NCBI GenBank assembly: GCA_041594355.1
Contig: JBFHMM010000001.1
Location: 6,469-70,468 of the forward strand
Source: JAIUZI01 sp041594355
GTDB taxonomy: Bacteria; Pseudomonadota; Alphaproteobacteria; Rhodobacterales; Rhodobacteraceae
Reading direction: 5' to 3'
Length of the DNA stretch: 64,000 nt
In this document: positions 50,683-57,670 of the stretch, one piece after another
Layout of the letters: each line of letters begins with the position of its first letter
How positions within the stretch are numbered: the first letter of the stretch is position 1
Position numbers and translations under genes: made by a program
Notes under the pieces: model-generated
The model's database searches: none
What the model saw: the letters and a program-made list of their open reading frames with translations, nothing else
Told to the model about the DNA's origin: nothing

Positions 50683-51147
50683 ATGGCAGTTCGGTTACTC
50701 GCATTTCTCTGCGCCCTGGCGGCGCTGGCCGGGCTGGCGCTGGCGGCGCGCGACCTGAACCGGGTGCTGCGCGCGCCCGCGCCCGACACCGTTGCCGCGC
50801 AGCCCGGCGGCGCACAGCCGCAGCCCCCAACCCCCGCGCCGCCCGTCCCGCCGGCGCAGGCCTGGCCGCCGTTGTTCGGCACGCTGGTGGTGCCTGAACC
50901 GCAGCCACCGACGCCGCCGCAACCCCCCGCCCCACCGGCGCCGCCGCTGTCCAGCCTGGGTTTCACGCTGAAAGGCACGGCCACGCTGAACGGCGAAACC
51001 TGGGCGATCCTGGCACACCCCACCGGCGAACGGATCCTGCGGGTGGGCGACTTGCTGGCCGAGGGGCTGCAGGTCGTGGCGATCGACGACAGCGGGCTCT
51101 GGGTTGGTAGAAACGGTGGCCGCGAAGTGCTGGAATTCTCGCAATAG
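50683..51147 (+). CDS. gspC: T2SS inner-membrane protein GspC, short form
   Basis: A 154-aa protein with an N-terminal membrane helix (LLAFLCALAALAGLALA), a long Pro/Gln-rich linker, and an HR-type domain: WPPLFGTLVVPE, LSSLGFTLKGTATLNGETWA, ILRVGDLLAEGLQVVAID. It ends without a PDZ domain, so it resembles the short GspC of some alphaproteobacteria. GGGGAAAA precedes ATG 50683, which is preferred to ATG 50623. The HR domain links the platform to GspD, encoded next. It starts the second half of the T2SS operon. Confidence 0.85.
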   Translation: MAVRLLAFLCALAALAGLALAARDLNRVLRAPAPDTVAAQPGGAQPQPPTPAPPVPPAQAWPPLFGTLVVPEPQPPTPPQPPAPPAPPLSSLGFTLKGTATLNGETWAILAHPTGERILRVGDLLAEGLQVVAIDDSGLWVGRNGGREVLEFSQ

Positions 51148-51156
51148 AGCCATATT

Positions 51157-51171
51157 CCGCCGCAGCGGCGG
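51157..51171 (+). other. Perfect 7-bp-stem hairpin after gspC
   Basis: CCGCCGC-A-GCGGCGG lies 10 bp past the gspC stop, within the 184-bp gap before gspD. No T run follows, so termination is doubtful. The single-base loop means it is best read as a palindrome rather than a hairpin. Confidence 0.35.
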
Positions 51172-51331
51172 CACGCAGGCCACAACCCCGCACCCCGCGC
51201 ATGCCGGGGCATCATAGCCGTATGCTTTTGCCCGCAACTGGGCTAAACTGCGCTCATAATCAGAGCGGAACGACCCGTGAACCGGGCGGAACAAGACCAA
51301 AAGAAACAAGAAGACAGGCGGATCCACATAG

Positions 51332-53302
51332 ATGACTTGGCTGGCAAGGCTGCACGCCACCCTGATGACGGGTAGGGCGGCAACGGTTCCGGTGCTGATC
51401 CTAATGGCCCTACTGGCCATCGCTCCCGCCGGGCCGGCGCGGGCCCAGGTCGAACTGGACCTGCGCGATGCCGACCTGCGCAGTTTCGTCACCATCGTCG
51501 CCGACGCCACCGGGCGCGGCTTTGTGCTGGACCCGCAGGTGCGCGGCACGGTCACCGTGCTGGCCCCCGACGGGCTGCCGTCCGATGCGCTCTACGAAGT
51601 CTTCCTGAACGTGCTGGAGCTGAACCGGCTGACCGTGGTCGAAGGCCGCGGCGCCGACCGTATCGTGCCGCTGTCCTCGGCCCGCGAACTGTCCGGGGCC
51701 AGCGGCACCGTAGAGCTGGATGGCGGCTTCGAGACCCGGGTGATCGAAGTGCGCAACGCGCCGCTGCAGGAGGTGGTCGAGGTGATCCGCCCGCTGTTGC
51801 CTTCCGAGGCCGTGCTGACCGCGATCCCCCGCGCCCGCCTGCTGGTGCTGTCGGACCGGGGCGAGAATTTCCGCCGTATCGAGGCTCTGATCCGGCGGCT
51901 GGACCAGCCCCGCGCGCAGTTAGTCACCATGGTGCCGCTCTATAACGCGCGCGCCGATGACGTCTATCAGGTGGTGCAGTCGCTCAACATCATCCCCCCG
52001 GACGCCTCGGTCACCGTCGATCGCCGGTCGAACGCGCTGGTGGTGGCAGGTTCGGCCAGCCTGGCCGACCAGATCCGGGTGCTGGTCGAACGGCTCGATA
52101 CCCGCGATGTCGGCATCGCATCGGCGGTGGAGACGTTGAAATACGCCGACGCCACCGCGCTGGCCGACGTGATCCTGCGCAGCTTTACCGGCCAGCAGCA
52201 GGTTTCCGGCAGCGAGGAAACCATCTCTATCGTGCCCGATCTGGCCACCAATTCGCTGTTGATCACCGCGCCCGCCGACAAGATCCAGAACATCCTCGCG
52301 ATGACCCGCCACCTGGACCGCCGCCCGAAACAGGTGCTGGTCGAGGCGGTGGTCTTCGAGATGTCGGTCGAAGGGTTCTCCGATCTCACCGTGCAGTTCG
52401 GCGCCGTGGTCAACAACGCCATCATCGGCGGGGTCGAATTCGACCTGGCCGGCCGCCCCACCCTGACCAGCCTGCTGACGGCGGCGGCCAACGGCGAGCC
52501 GATCTCGCCCGGGACTGGCGGCACCATCGGCGGCGGCACCCAGAACGGCGATGACGCCATCGCGGGCTTTCTGTCGGCCGTGGCCACAACCAATTCCACC
52601 CGTCTGCTGGCAACCCCTTCGATCATGACCCTGAACAACCAGGAAGCCGAGATCGTCGTCGCCCAGAACGTGCCCTTTGTCACCGGATCCTATTCCACCG
52701 TCGGCGACACCAACAATCCCGAGAACCCGTTCCAGACCATCGAGCGCGAAAATGTGGGTCTGACATTGCGCGTCACGCCGCAGGTGACCGGCGACGACAC
52801 CGTGCGCATGACCCTGGAACAAGAGGTGTCGCGGCTGACCAACAACACCGCCGCCTCGGGCGGCGAGATCACCCAGCGCCGCGCCCTGACCTCGACCGTT
52901 CTGGTGCGTGACGGCAATGTGGTGATGCTGGGCGGGCTGCTCGAGGATACCTCGGTCTCGCAATCCCAGCGGGTGCCGACGATTTCGGAAATCCCGGTGG
53001 TCGGCGCGCTGTTTCGCGGCAAGAACGCCCGCGAAGACCAGCGCATCCTGCTGGTGATGCTGCGCCCCCGCGTGGTCAGCAACGACGCCGAGGCCAAGCG
53101 GCTGGCGGATCAGGCCGCCCGCGACGCCCGCCGCGCCACCCGCGCGCTGCAGCCCGACAACCGTGATCAATTTCCCAAAACACCCAGCGGGCTGTTCCCC
53201 TATGCTGATGGCGATCTGAACCTGCCGTTTGATTCGGGCTTTATCGACGATGTCGCACAAAGCAGAACCCTCCCGCCGCTCCCGCCCCGGCTTGACTTCT
53301 GA
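51332..53302 (+). CDS. gspD: T2SS outer-membrane secretin GspD
   Basis: A 656-aa secretin with a signal peptide (cleavage near ARA, about residue 37), the N0 domain (LDLRDADLRSFVTIVADATG), N1-N3 repeats (VVEVIRPLLPSEAVLTAIPR, QVVQSLNIIPPDASVTVDRR, ATALADVILRSFTGQQQ), and the secretin core (LATPSIMTLNNQEAEIVVAQ, VGLTLRVTPQVTGDDTVRM, RDGNVVMLGGLLEDTSVSQS, PVVGALFRGKNAREDQR). It lacks an obvious C-terminal S-domain, in line with the absence of a gspS gene. AGGCGGA upstream supports ATG 51332. It overlaps gspE by 53 bp. Confidence 0.96.
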   Translation: MTWLARLHATLMTGRAATVPVLILMALLAIAPAGPARAQVELDLRDADLRSFVTIVADATGRGFVLDPQVRGTVTVLAPDGLPSDALYEVFLNVLELNRLTVVEGRGADRIVPLSSARELSGASGTVELDGGFETRVIEVRNAPLQEVVEVIRPLLPSEAVLTAIPRARLLVLSDRGENFRRIEALIRRLDQPRAQLVTMVPLYNARADDVYQVVQSLNIIPPDASVTVDRRSNALVVAGSASLADQIRVLVERLDTRDVGIASAVETLKYADATALADVILRSFTGQQQVSGSEETISIVPDLATNSLLITAPADKIQNILAMTRHLDRRPKQVLVEAVVFEMSVEGFSDLTVQFGAVVNNAIIGGVEFDLAGRPTLTSLLTAAANGEPISPGTGGTIGGGTQNGDDAIAGFLSAVATTNSTRLLATPSIMTLNNQEAEIVVAQNVPFVTGSYSTVGDTNNPENPFQTIERENVGLTLRVTPQVTGDDTVRMTLEQEVSRLTNNTAASGGEITQRRALTSTVLVRDGNVVMLGGLLEDTSVSQSQRVPTISEIPVVGALFRGKNAREDQRILLVMLRPRVVSNDAEAKRLADQAARDARRATRALQPDNRDQFPKTPSGLFPYADGDLNLPFDSGFIDDVAQSRTLPPLPPRLDF

Positions 53303-54764
53303 ACCGCTCCCCGGCGGCGAGGCCCCCCGCCTGCCCTTTGCCTTTGCCCGCGACCAGCAGGTGCTGCTCGACGGTCCCCGGCTGATTGCCGGGCCCGCCG
53401 CCACGGCCCTGGGCCTGCGCGAGGCGCGCCGCAGGGCCGGGCAGCCGCTGCAGCTGATCGAAGAACCGCAGGACCTGTTCGACCTGGCCCTGACCCGGCT
53501 CTATCAAAGCGATCCGACGGATCAGACCGCCCCCGAGCTGACCTTCGATCTGGAAGACAGCGCCAGCACGACAGGCCACCGCGACCTGCTGGACGAGGTC
53601 GAGGACGCCCCGGTGATCGAGATGGTCAACCAGCTGCTGCGCCGGGCGGTTCAGGCCGGCGCCTCGGACCTGCATGTGGAACCGCATGAAACCGGGCTGC
53701 GGGTCCGGATGCGCCGCGACGGGTTCCTGCAGACGGTGATGGACCGTCACGACGTCCCCGTGCGCCGCATCCTGTCACGGCTCAAGGTGATGGCAGGGCT
53801 GGATATCGCCGAAACCCGGCTGCCGCAGGACGGGCGCATTCCGCTGCGCATGGGCGGGCGGCAGATCGACACGCGGGTGTCCACCATGCCAGGCAGCTAC
53901 GGCGAACGCATCGTGCTGCGGATCCTCGACCGCTCCACCGGGCTGGTGCCGCTGGACCAGCTGGGCCTGAAGCCGGAACAGATCGACATGCTGGAACGGC
54001 TCTCGGCGCTGCCCAACGGCATCATCCTGGCCACCGGGCCAACCGGCTCGGGCAAGACCACGACGCTTTATTCGCTGCTGAAACTGTCGGACCTGCACCA
54101 GCGCAACATCGTCACCGTCGAGGACCCGATCGAATATGACCTGCCGCAGGCCTCGCAGACCCAGATCAACGCCGAAATCGGCATGACCTTTGCCGCCGGG
54201 CTGCGCGCCACCCTGCGCCAGGACCCCGATGTGATTCTGGTGGGCGAGGTCCGAGACGCGGAAACCGCCACCACCGCCGCGCAGGCGGCGCTGACCGGGC
54301 ACCTGGTGTTCTCCTCGCTGCACGCCAATGGGTCGGTGGGGGCGATCACCCGGTTGCGCGACCTGGGCCTGGACGATTTCCTGATCGCCTCGACCCTGCG
54401 GGCGGTGATCGCCCAGCGGCTGCTGCGCCGGCTCTGCCCCGATTGCAAGACATCGCACCCCCCCACCCCGGCGGAACAGGCGCATTTCGCCCGGCTGGGC
54501 GTGCCCGCCCCGGCACAGGTCCACGCCCCCGAAGGCTGCGACGCCTGCAGCGGCACCGGCTACCGCAGCCGGGTCGGCATCTTTGAAATGATCGAGGTCG
54601 ACGAGACCCTGCGCAGCGCCGTCGATCGCGGGGCCTCCGAGGCCGAACTGAAGGGGCTGGCGCTGTCCCAGTCCGACACGCTGATGGGTCAGGGACTGGC
54701 CCAGGTAGCCAATGGCGCCACCAGCCTGGCCGAAACCCTGCGCGTGGTCGGGGACAGCGTGTGA
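53250..54764 (+). CDS. gspE: T2SS assembly ATPase GspE
   Basis: A 504-aa AAA+-like hexameric ATPase. Motifs seen are VIEMVNQLLRRAVQAGASDL and HVEPHETG (N2E), the Walker A box GPTGSGKTT at about residue 262, the Asp box TVEDPIEYDLPQ, the Walker B-type DPDVILVGEVRDAETA, and the His box TGHLVFSSLHAN. The C-terminal zinc-binding Cys pairs are CPDC and CDAC. The start is ATG 53250 inside gspD; a TTG at 53229 is a less likely alternative. Coupled to gspF by GTGA. Confidence 0.95.
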   Translation: MSHKAEPSRRSRPGLTSEPLPGGEAPRLPFAFARDQQVLLDGPRLIAGPAATALGLREARRRAGQPLQLIEEPQDLFDLALTRLYQSDPTDQTAPELTFDLEDSASTTGHRDLLDEVEDAPVIEMVNQLLRRAVQAGASDLHVEPHETGLRVRMRRDGFLQTVMDRHDVPVRRILSRLKVMAGLDIAETRLPQDGRIPLRMGGRQIDTRVSTMPGSYGERIVLRILDRSTGLVPLDQLGLKPEQIDMLERLSALPNGIILATGPTGSGKTTTLYSLLKLSDLHQRNIVTVEDPIEYDLPQASQTQINAEIGMTFAAGLRATLRQDPDVILVGEVRDAETATTAAQAALTGHLVFSSLHANGSVGAITRLRDLGLDDFLIASTLRAVIAQRLLRRLCPDCKTSHPPTPAEQAHFARLGVPAPAQVHAPEGCDACSGTGYRSRVGIFEMIEVDETLRSAVDRGASEAELKGLALSQSDTLMGQGLAQVANGATSLAETLRVVGDSV

Positions 54765-55981
54765 AAGCTTTTGCCTATACCGCCTTCACCGCCGAGGGGC
54801 GGCGCAAATCCGGCAGCCTGATTGCCGAAAGCGAGGCCGACGCCACCCGCCAGCTCAAATCCCGGGGCCTGTTTGTCTCCGATCTGCGCGCGCGCAGCAG
54901 TCGGCGGACATCGGGACGCGGCAAAGGGTTTTCCCGCCGCCACCGGCTGAACGCCGATCTGCAGGCGGTGTTCACCCGCCAGATGGCGGTTCTGCTCGGC
55001 GCCGGGCTGACCAGCGAATACGCGCTCGAAGCGGTGCGCTCCGCAGGCAGCAGCCCGGCGATGGAAGGGCTGGCCACCACCGCCAAGGCGGCGCTGCTGG
55101 ACGGCCAGCCGCTGTCCGAAGCGCTGGAGGGCAGCGGCGCGGGCTTCGCTCCCTATTACATCGCGTCGATCCGGGCGGCCGAGAATTCCGGTGACGTCGG
55201 CGAGGTCTTTGCCCGGCTCGCCGATCATCTCGAAACCACGGGCATCGACCGCGCACAGGTCTCGACCGCGCTGATGTACCCGATGTTCGTGGCCGGCGTG
55301 TCGGTGCTGGTCTGCATCATCCTGATGACCACCGTGGCCCCGGAAATCGTGTTGATGTTCGAAGGCTCCGGTCGCCCGATGCCGCCCCTGACGGTGGCCA
55401 TGCTCACGGTCAGCGACTGGATGTCGGCCAACTGGGTGCAGCTGCTCGGCGCTCTGACAGCAGCCTTGGTGACCTATCTGCTGGCCATGCGCGTGCAGAC
55501 ATTCCGCGACCGACGCGACGGGCTGCTGCTGCGGCTGCCCCTGGTGGGCAGCCTGATGCGGCAATCGGCAGCGGTGCAGTATCTGCGCACGCTTGCGCTG
55601 GTGCTGACCAGCCGCCACGCTGTGGTGGGCGCGGTCGACAGCGCTGCGGGCGTCCTGACCGTGACCCGGTTCCGGCGCGAAGCCGCCGCGGTATCGGACG
55701 TGGTGCAGGCCGGCGCACGGCTGTCCGACGCGGTCGCCGAACTCACGATCATCCCCCCCGTAGTGCGCCAGCTGATGAGCGTCGGCGAACAATCGGCCAA
55801 CCTGGCCCGCATGACCGAACGCAGCGCCATACTGGTGGAAAACAACCTGCGCAATGAACGCAAACGCATCGCCGCATTGTTAGAGCCGGTTCTGATGATG
55901 GTCGTGGGCGGTGGTGTTCTGGTGATCGTGCTGTCGGTGCTGCTGCCGATCTTTGATCTGCAGTTCATCGTGACAGGCTGA
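54761..55981 (+). CDS. gspF: T2SS inner-membrane platform protein GspF
   Basis: A 406-aa polytopic protein starting at GTG 54761 (GTGA overlap with gspE). The GspF/PilC repeat is seen twice: VFTRQMAVLLGAGLTSEYAL with ALEGSGAGFAPYYIASIRAA and ENSGDVGEVFARLADHLE, then YLRTLALVLTSRHAV with SVGEQSANLARMTER. Three membrane segments (near 183-205, 230-250 and 370-395) are placed as in the family. It is the last gene of the T2SS run and is followed by tandem hairpins. Confidence 0.95.
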   Translation: MKAFAYTAFTAEGRRKSGSLIAESEADATRQLKSRGLFVSDLRARSSRRTSGRGKGFSRRHRLNADLQAVFTRQMAVLLGAGLTSEYALEAVRSAGSSPAMEGLATTAKAALLDGQPLSEALEGSGAGFAPYYIASIRAAENSGDVGEVFARLADHLETTGIDRAQVSTALMYPMFVAGVSVLVCIILMTTVAPEIVLMFEGSGRPMPPLTVAMLTVSDWMSANWVQLLGALTAALVTYLLAMRVQTFRDRRDGLLLRLPLVGSLMRQSAAVQYLRTLALVLTSRHAVVGAVDSAAGVLTVTRFRREAAAVSDVVQAGARLSDAVAELTIIPPVVRQLMSVGEQSANLARMTERSAILVENNLRNERKRIAALLEPVLMMVVGGGVLVIVLSVLLPIFDLQFIVTG

Positions 55982-55987
55982 GATAAA

Positions 55988-56017
55988 GGGGGCTCTGCCC
56001 CCGCCGCCAGAGGCGGC
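55988..56017. terminator. Two tandem GC-rich hairpins after gspF
   Basis: GGGGGC-TCT-GCCCCC (55988-56002) is followed at once by GCCGCC-AGA-GGCGGC (56003-56017). They lie 7 bp past the gspF stop. There is no clear T run, so they may end the T2SS transcript with the help of Rho or be part of a REP-like element together with the longer inverted repeat just downstream. Confidence 0.5.
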
Positions 56018-56026
56018 TCCCCCGGG

Positions 56027-56080
56027 ATATTTCCAAACAGAAGAAGCCAGAGGTATGCTGCTTCTTCTGTTCCAAAATAT
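56027..56080. repeat. Long inverted repeat between gspF and the next convergent gene
   Basis: AACAGAAGAAGC (56036-56047) pairs perfectly with GCTTCTTCTGTT (56060-56071). The stem extends outward, after a three-base mismatch, with GATATTT and AAATATC. Similar GATATTT-n-AACAGAAGAAG elements are common between genes in Rhodobacterales. A further hairpin, TGAGGGAC-AGC-GTCCCTCA, follows at about 56091-56110. Confidence 0.6.
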
Positions 56081-56153
56081 CTCAGGGAGTTTGAGGGACA
56101 GCGTCCCTCATCAAAAATGGAATGCGCCGAAGGCGCGCAGTATGGAAACGGTG

Positions 56154-56936
56154 TCAGACCTTCAGGCCCAAAGCCTCGATCAGGTCTGTATCGGCGGTCA
56201 CAAAGTCCTCCAGCCGTCGCGCGGCGGCGTCACTGCCCAGACGGTCGAGCAGCTTTGGCCAACGTGCCTCGTCCGGCTCGATCATGCCCTGATTGACATA
56301 GGTCTCGGTGACCGAAATCTCGGCGCCGTAGCGGTCCGCGATGTCCCGTTCCAGCGCGCCCAGGTCCAGGGTCGAATAGATCCTGTCGAACAGCGGCAGG
56401 TTCTTTTGCGCCGCCGCGACCTTTTCCGCACTGCTCAGCGCCTGCATCTGCTGGTAGCCCCGCATTTTGCGGGTGGCGAAATAGCTGCAGTAGAAATTAT
56501 CGTAGTGGTCGTGGATGAACCGCTGGAACCCGGGGTTGCCGCCAAAAAAGTAATCCTCGGCCGAACAGCGCAGCAACCGTTTCTTGCCCGCGTGTTGCGG
56601 CAGGTCCAGATCCTCTTCGCTGAGCGCCTGCGCCTCTTTCATCAGGAAAAAGTAGAACGAGGCGATCCGTTCGCAAGGGTCGCGCAGAACAGAGAACACA
56701 AAGCGGCTTTCGGGCAGGGTTTCCAGCTCGGACCAGTCCAGATGTCCGGAATAGAGACTGTATCCCGGCGGCATCTGCGGCGCGTCGCCTGGGACCTGGG
56801 TATGCACCCGGATCGGGCTGACCTGCGTCTCCCCCACCACCTGGACCAGGGCATTGTGAATGGTCTGTCCCGCGGTCTTGGGGATATGCAGGAATACGAT
56901 CGGCGCAGTGGCGTCGGCAGGGGTCGTCAGGTTCAC
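56154..56936 (-). CDS. Sulfotransferase, family 2 type
   Basis: A 260-aa protein with PSB loop IVFLHIPKTAGQTIHNALVQ at about residues 13-32 and 3'-phosphate-binding motif RFVFSVLRDPCERIASFYFF at about 77-96. The HIPKTAG loop is the standard family 2 form. It starts at GTG 56936, overlapping the stop of the acetyltransferase gene (GTGA). With the acetyltransferase and glycosyltransferase upstream it forms a three-gene minus-strand operon (60204 to 56154). Confidence 0.9.
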   Translation of the reverse strand: MNLTTPADATAPIVFLHIPKTAGQTIHNALVQVVGETQVSPIRVHTQVPGDAPQMPPGYSLYSGHLDWSELETLPESRFVFSVLRDPCERIASFYFFLMKEAQALSEEDLDLPQHAGKKRLLRCSAEDYFFGGNPGFQRFIHDHYDNFYCSYFATRKMRGYQQMQALSSAEKVAAAQKNLPLFDRIYSTLDLGALERDIADRYGAEISVTETYVNQGMIEPDEARWPKLLDRLGSDAAARRLEDFVTADTDLIEALGLKV

Positions 56937-57670
56937 TTCGCCAAAACCTCTTCGCGCAGATCGAACACATCAGGTTCAAACACCGGTTCACCCTTCATTT
57001 CCTGCACACCGGAGAGGAAGATCTGCGGCCTGGCCGGATCCAGGTGTTGTAGTTGCCAGGGGGCGAACCGCCACCAGCGGACCCGCAGCATCGCGGAAAT
57101 CAAAGTCGGTGCGATGCGCCATTTCTTGATGACCGCCGGGTTACCGGCCACCACCGCATAGGGCGGCACGTCTTTGGACACCACGGCATTGGCCGCCACC
57201 ACGGCGCCGTCGCCGATGGTCACACCGGCCGCGATATAGGCCCCGTGGCCGATCCAGACGTCATTGCCGATGGTGGTGATCCGGGCACGTGTCGCCGGAC
57301 CCGTGTGGTCGAACTTGTAGCTGTGATAGTCGTCGGCGCCGGTAAAGCCGCTGCCCAGATCGAACAACCGGTCCCCGAGATAGAAGGCCGGCGAGGTCGA
57401 GACCCAGTCCATCGGGTGGTTTTGCCGCCCGATCTGGACCTCTTCTCCGAACGAACAATAGCGGCCGATCCGGGCGCCGAAACAATGGCCCGACACCTGG
57501 TAGGAAAACGCGCCCAACTCGATGGAATGTTCGTATTGGGTCCATTTGAGCGACCCCGGCGCCTCGAGCACCGTGTGCCGGGGCAGGGTCACGGTCTTGG
57601 CGCTCCCACGTGGCAAAATCTCGATTCCGGCTTTCCTTAACCGCTCATAAGAGACGTCTAACCTGTTCAT
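56933..57670 (-). CDS. CatB-like O-acetyltransferase (hexapeptide fold)
   Basis: A 245-aa protein with a left-handed beta-helix core. Motifs include GARIGRYCSFGEEVQIGRQN followed by HPMDWVSTSP (conserved His), then TTIGNDVWIGHGAYIAAGVT, IGDGAVVAANAVVSKDVPPY and VVAGNPAVI. These match the CatB/xenobiotic acetyltransferase branch, often found decorating polysaccharides. It is coupled to the glycosyltransferase by ATGA (57667-57670) and to the sulfotransferase by GTGA. Likely transfers acetyl from acetyl-CoA to a sugar hydroxyl. Confidence 0.88.
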   Translation of the reverse strand: MNRLDVSYERLRKAGIEILPRGSAKTVTLPRHTVLEAPGSLKWTQYEHSIELGAFSYQVSGHCFGARIGRYCSFGEEVQIGRQNHPMDWVSTSPAFYLGDRLFDLGSGFTGADDYHSYKFDHTGPATRARITTIGNDVWIGHGAYIAAGVTIGDGAVVAANAVVSKDVPPYAVVAGNPAVIKKWRIAPTLISAMLRVRWWRFAPWQLQHLDPARPQIFLSGVQEMKGEPVFEPDVFDLREEVLAK

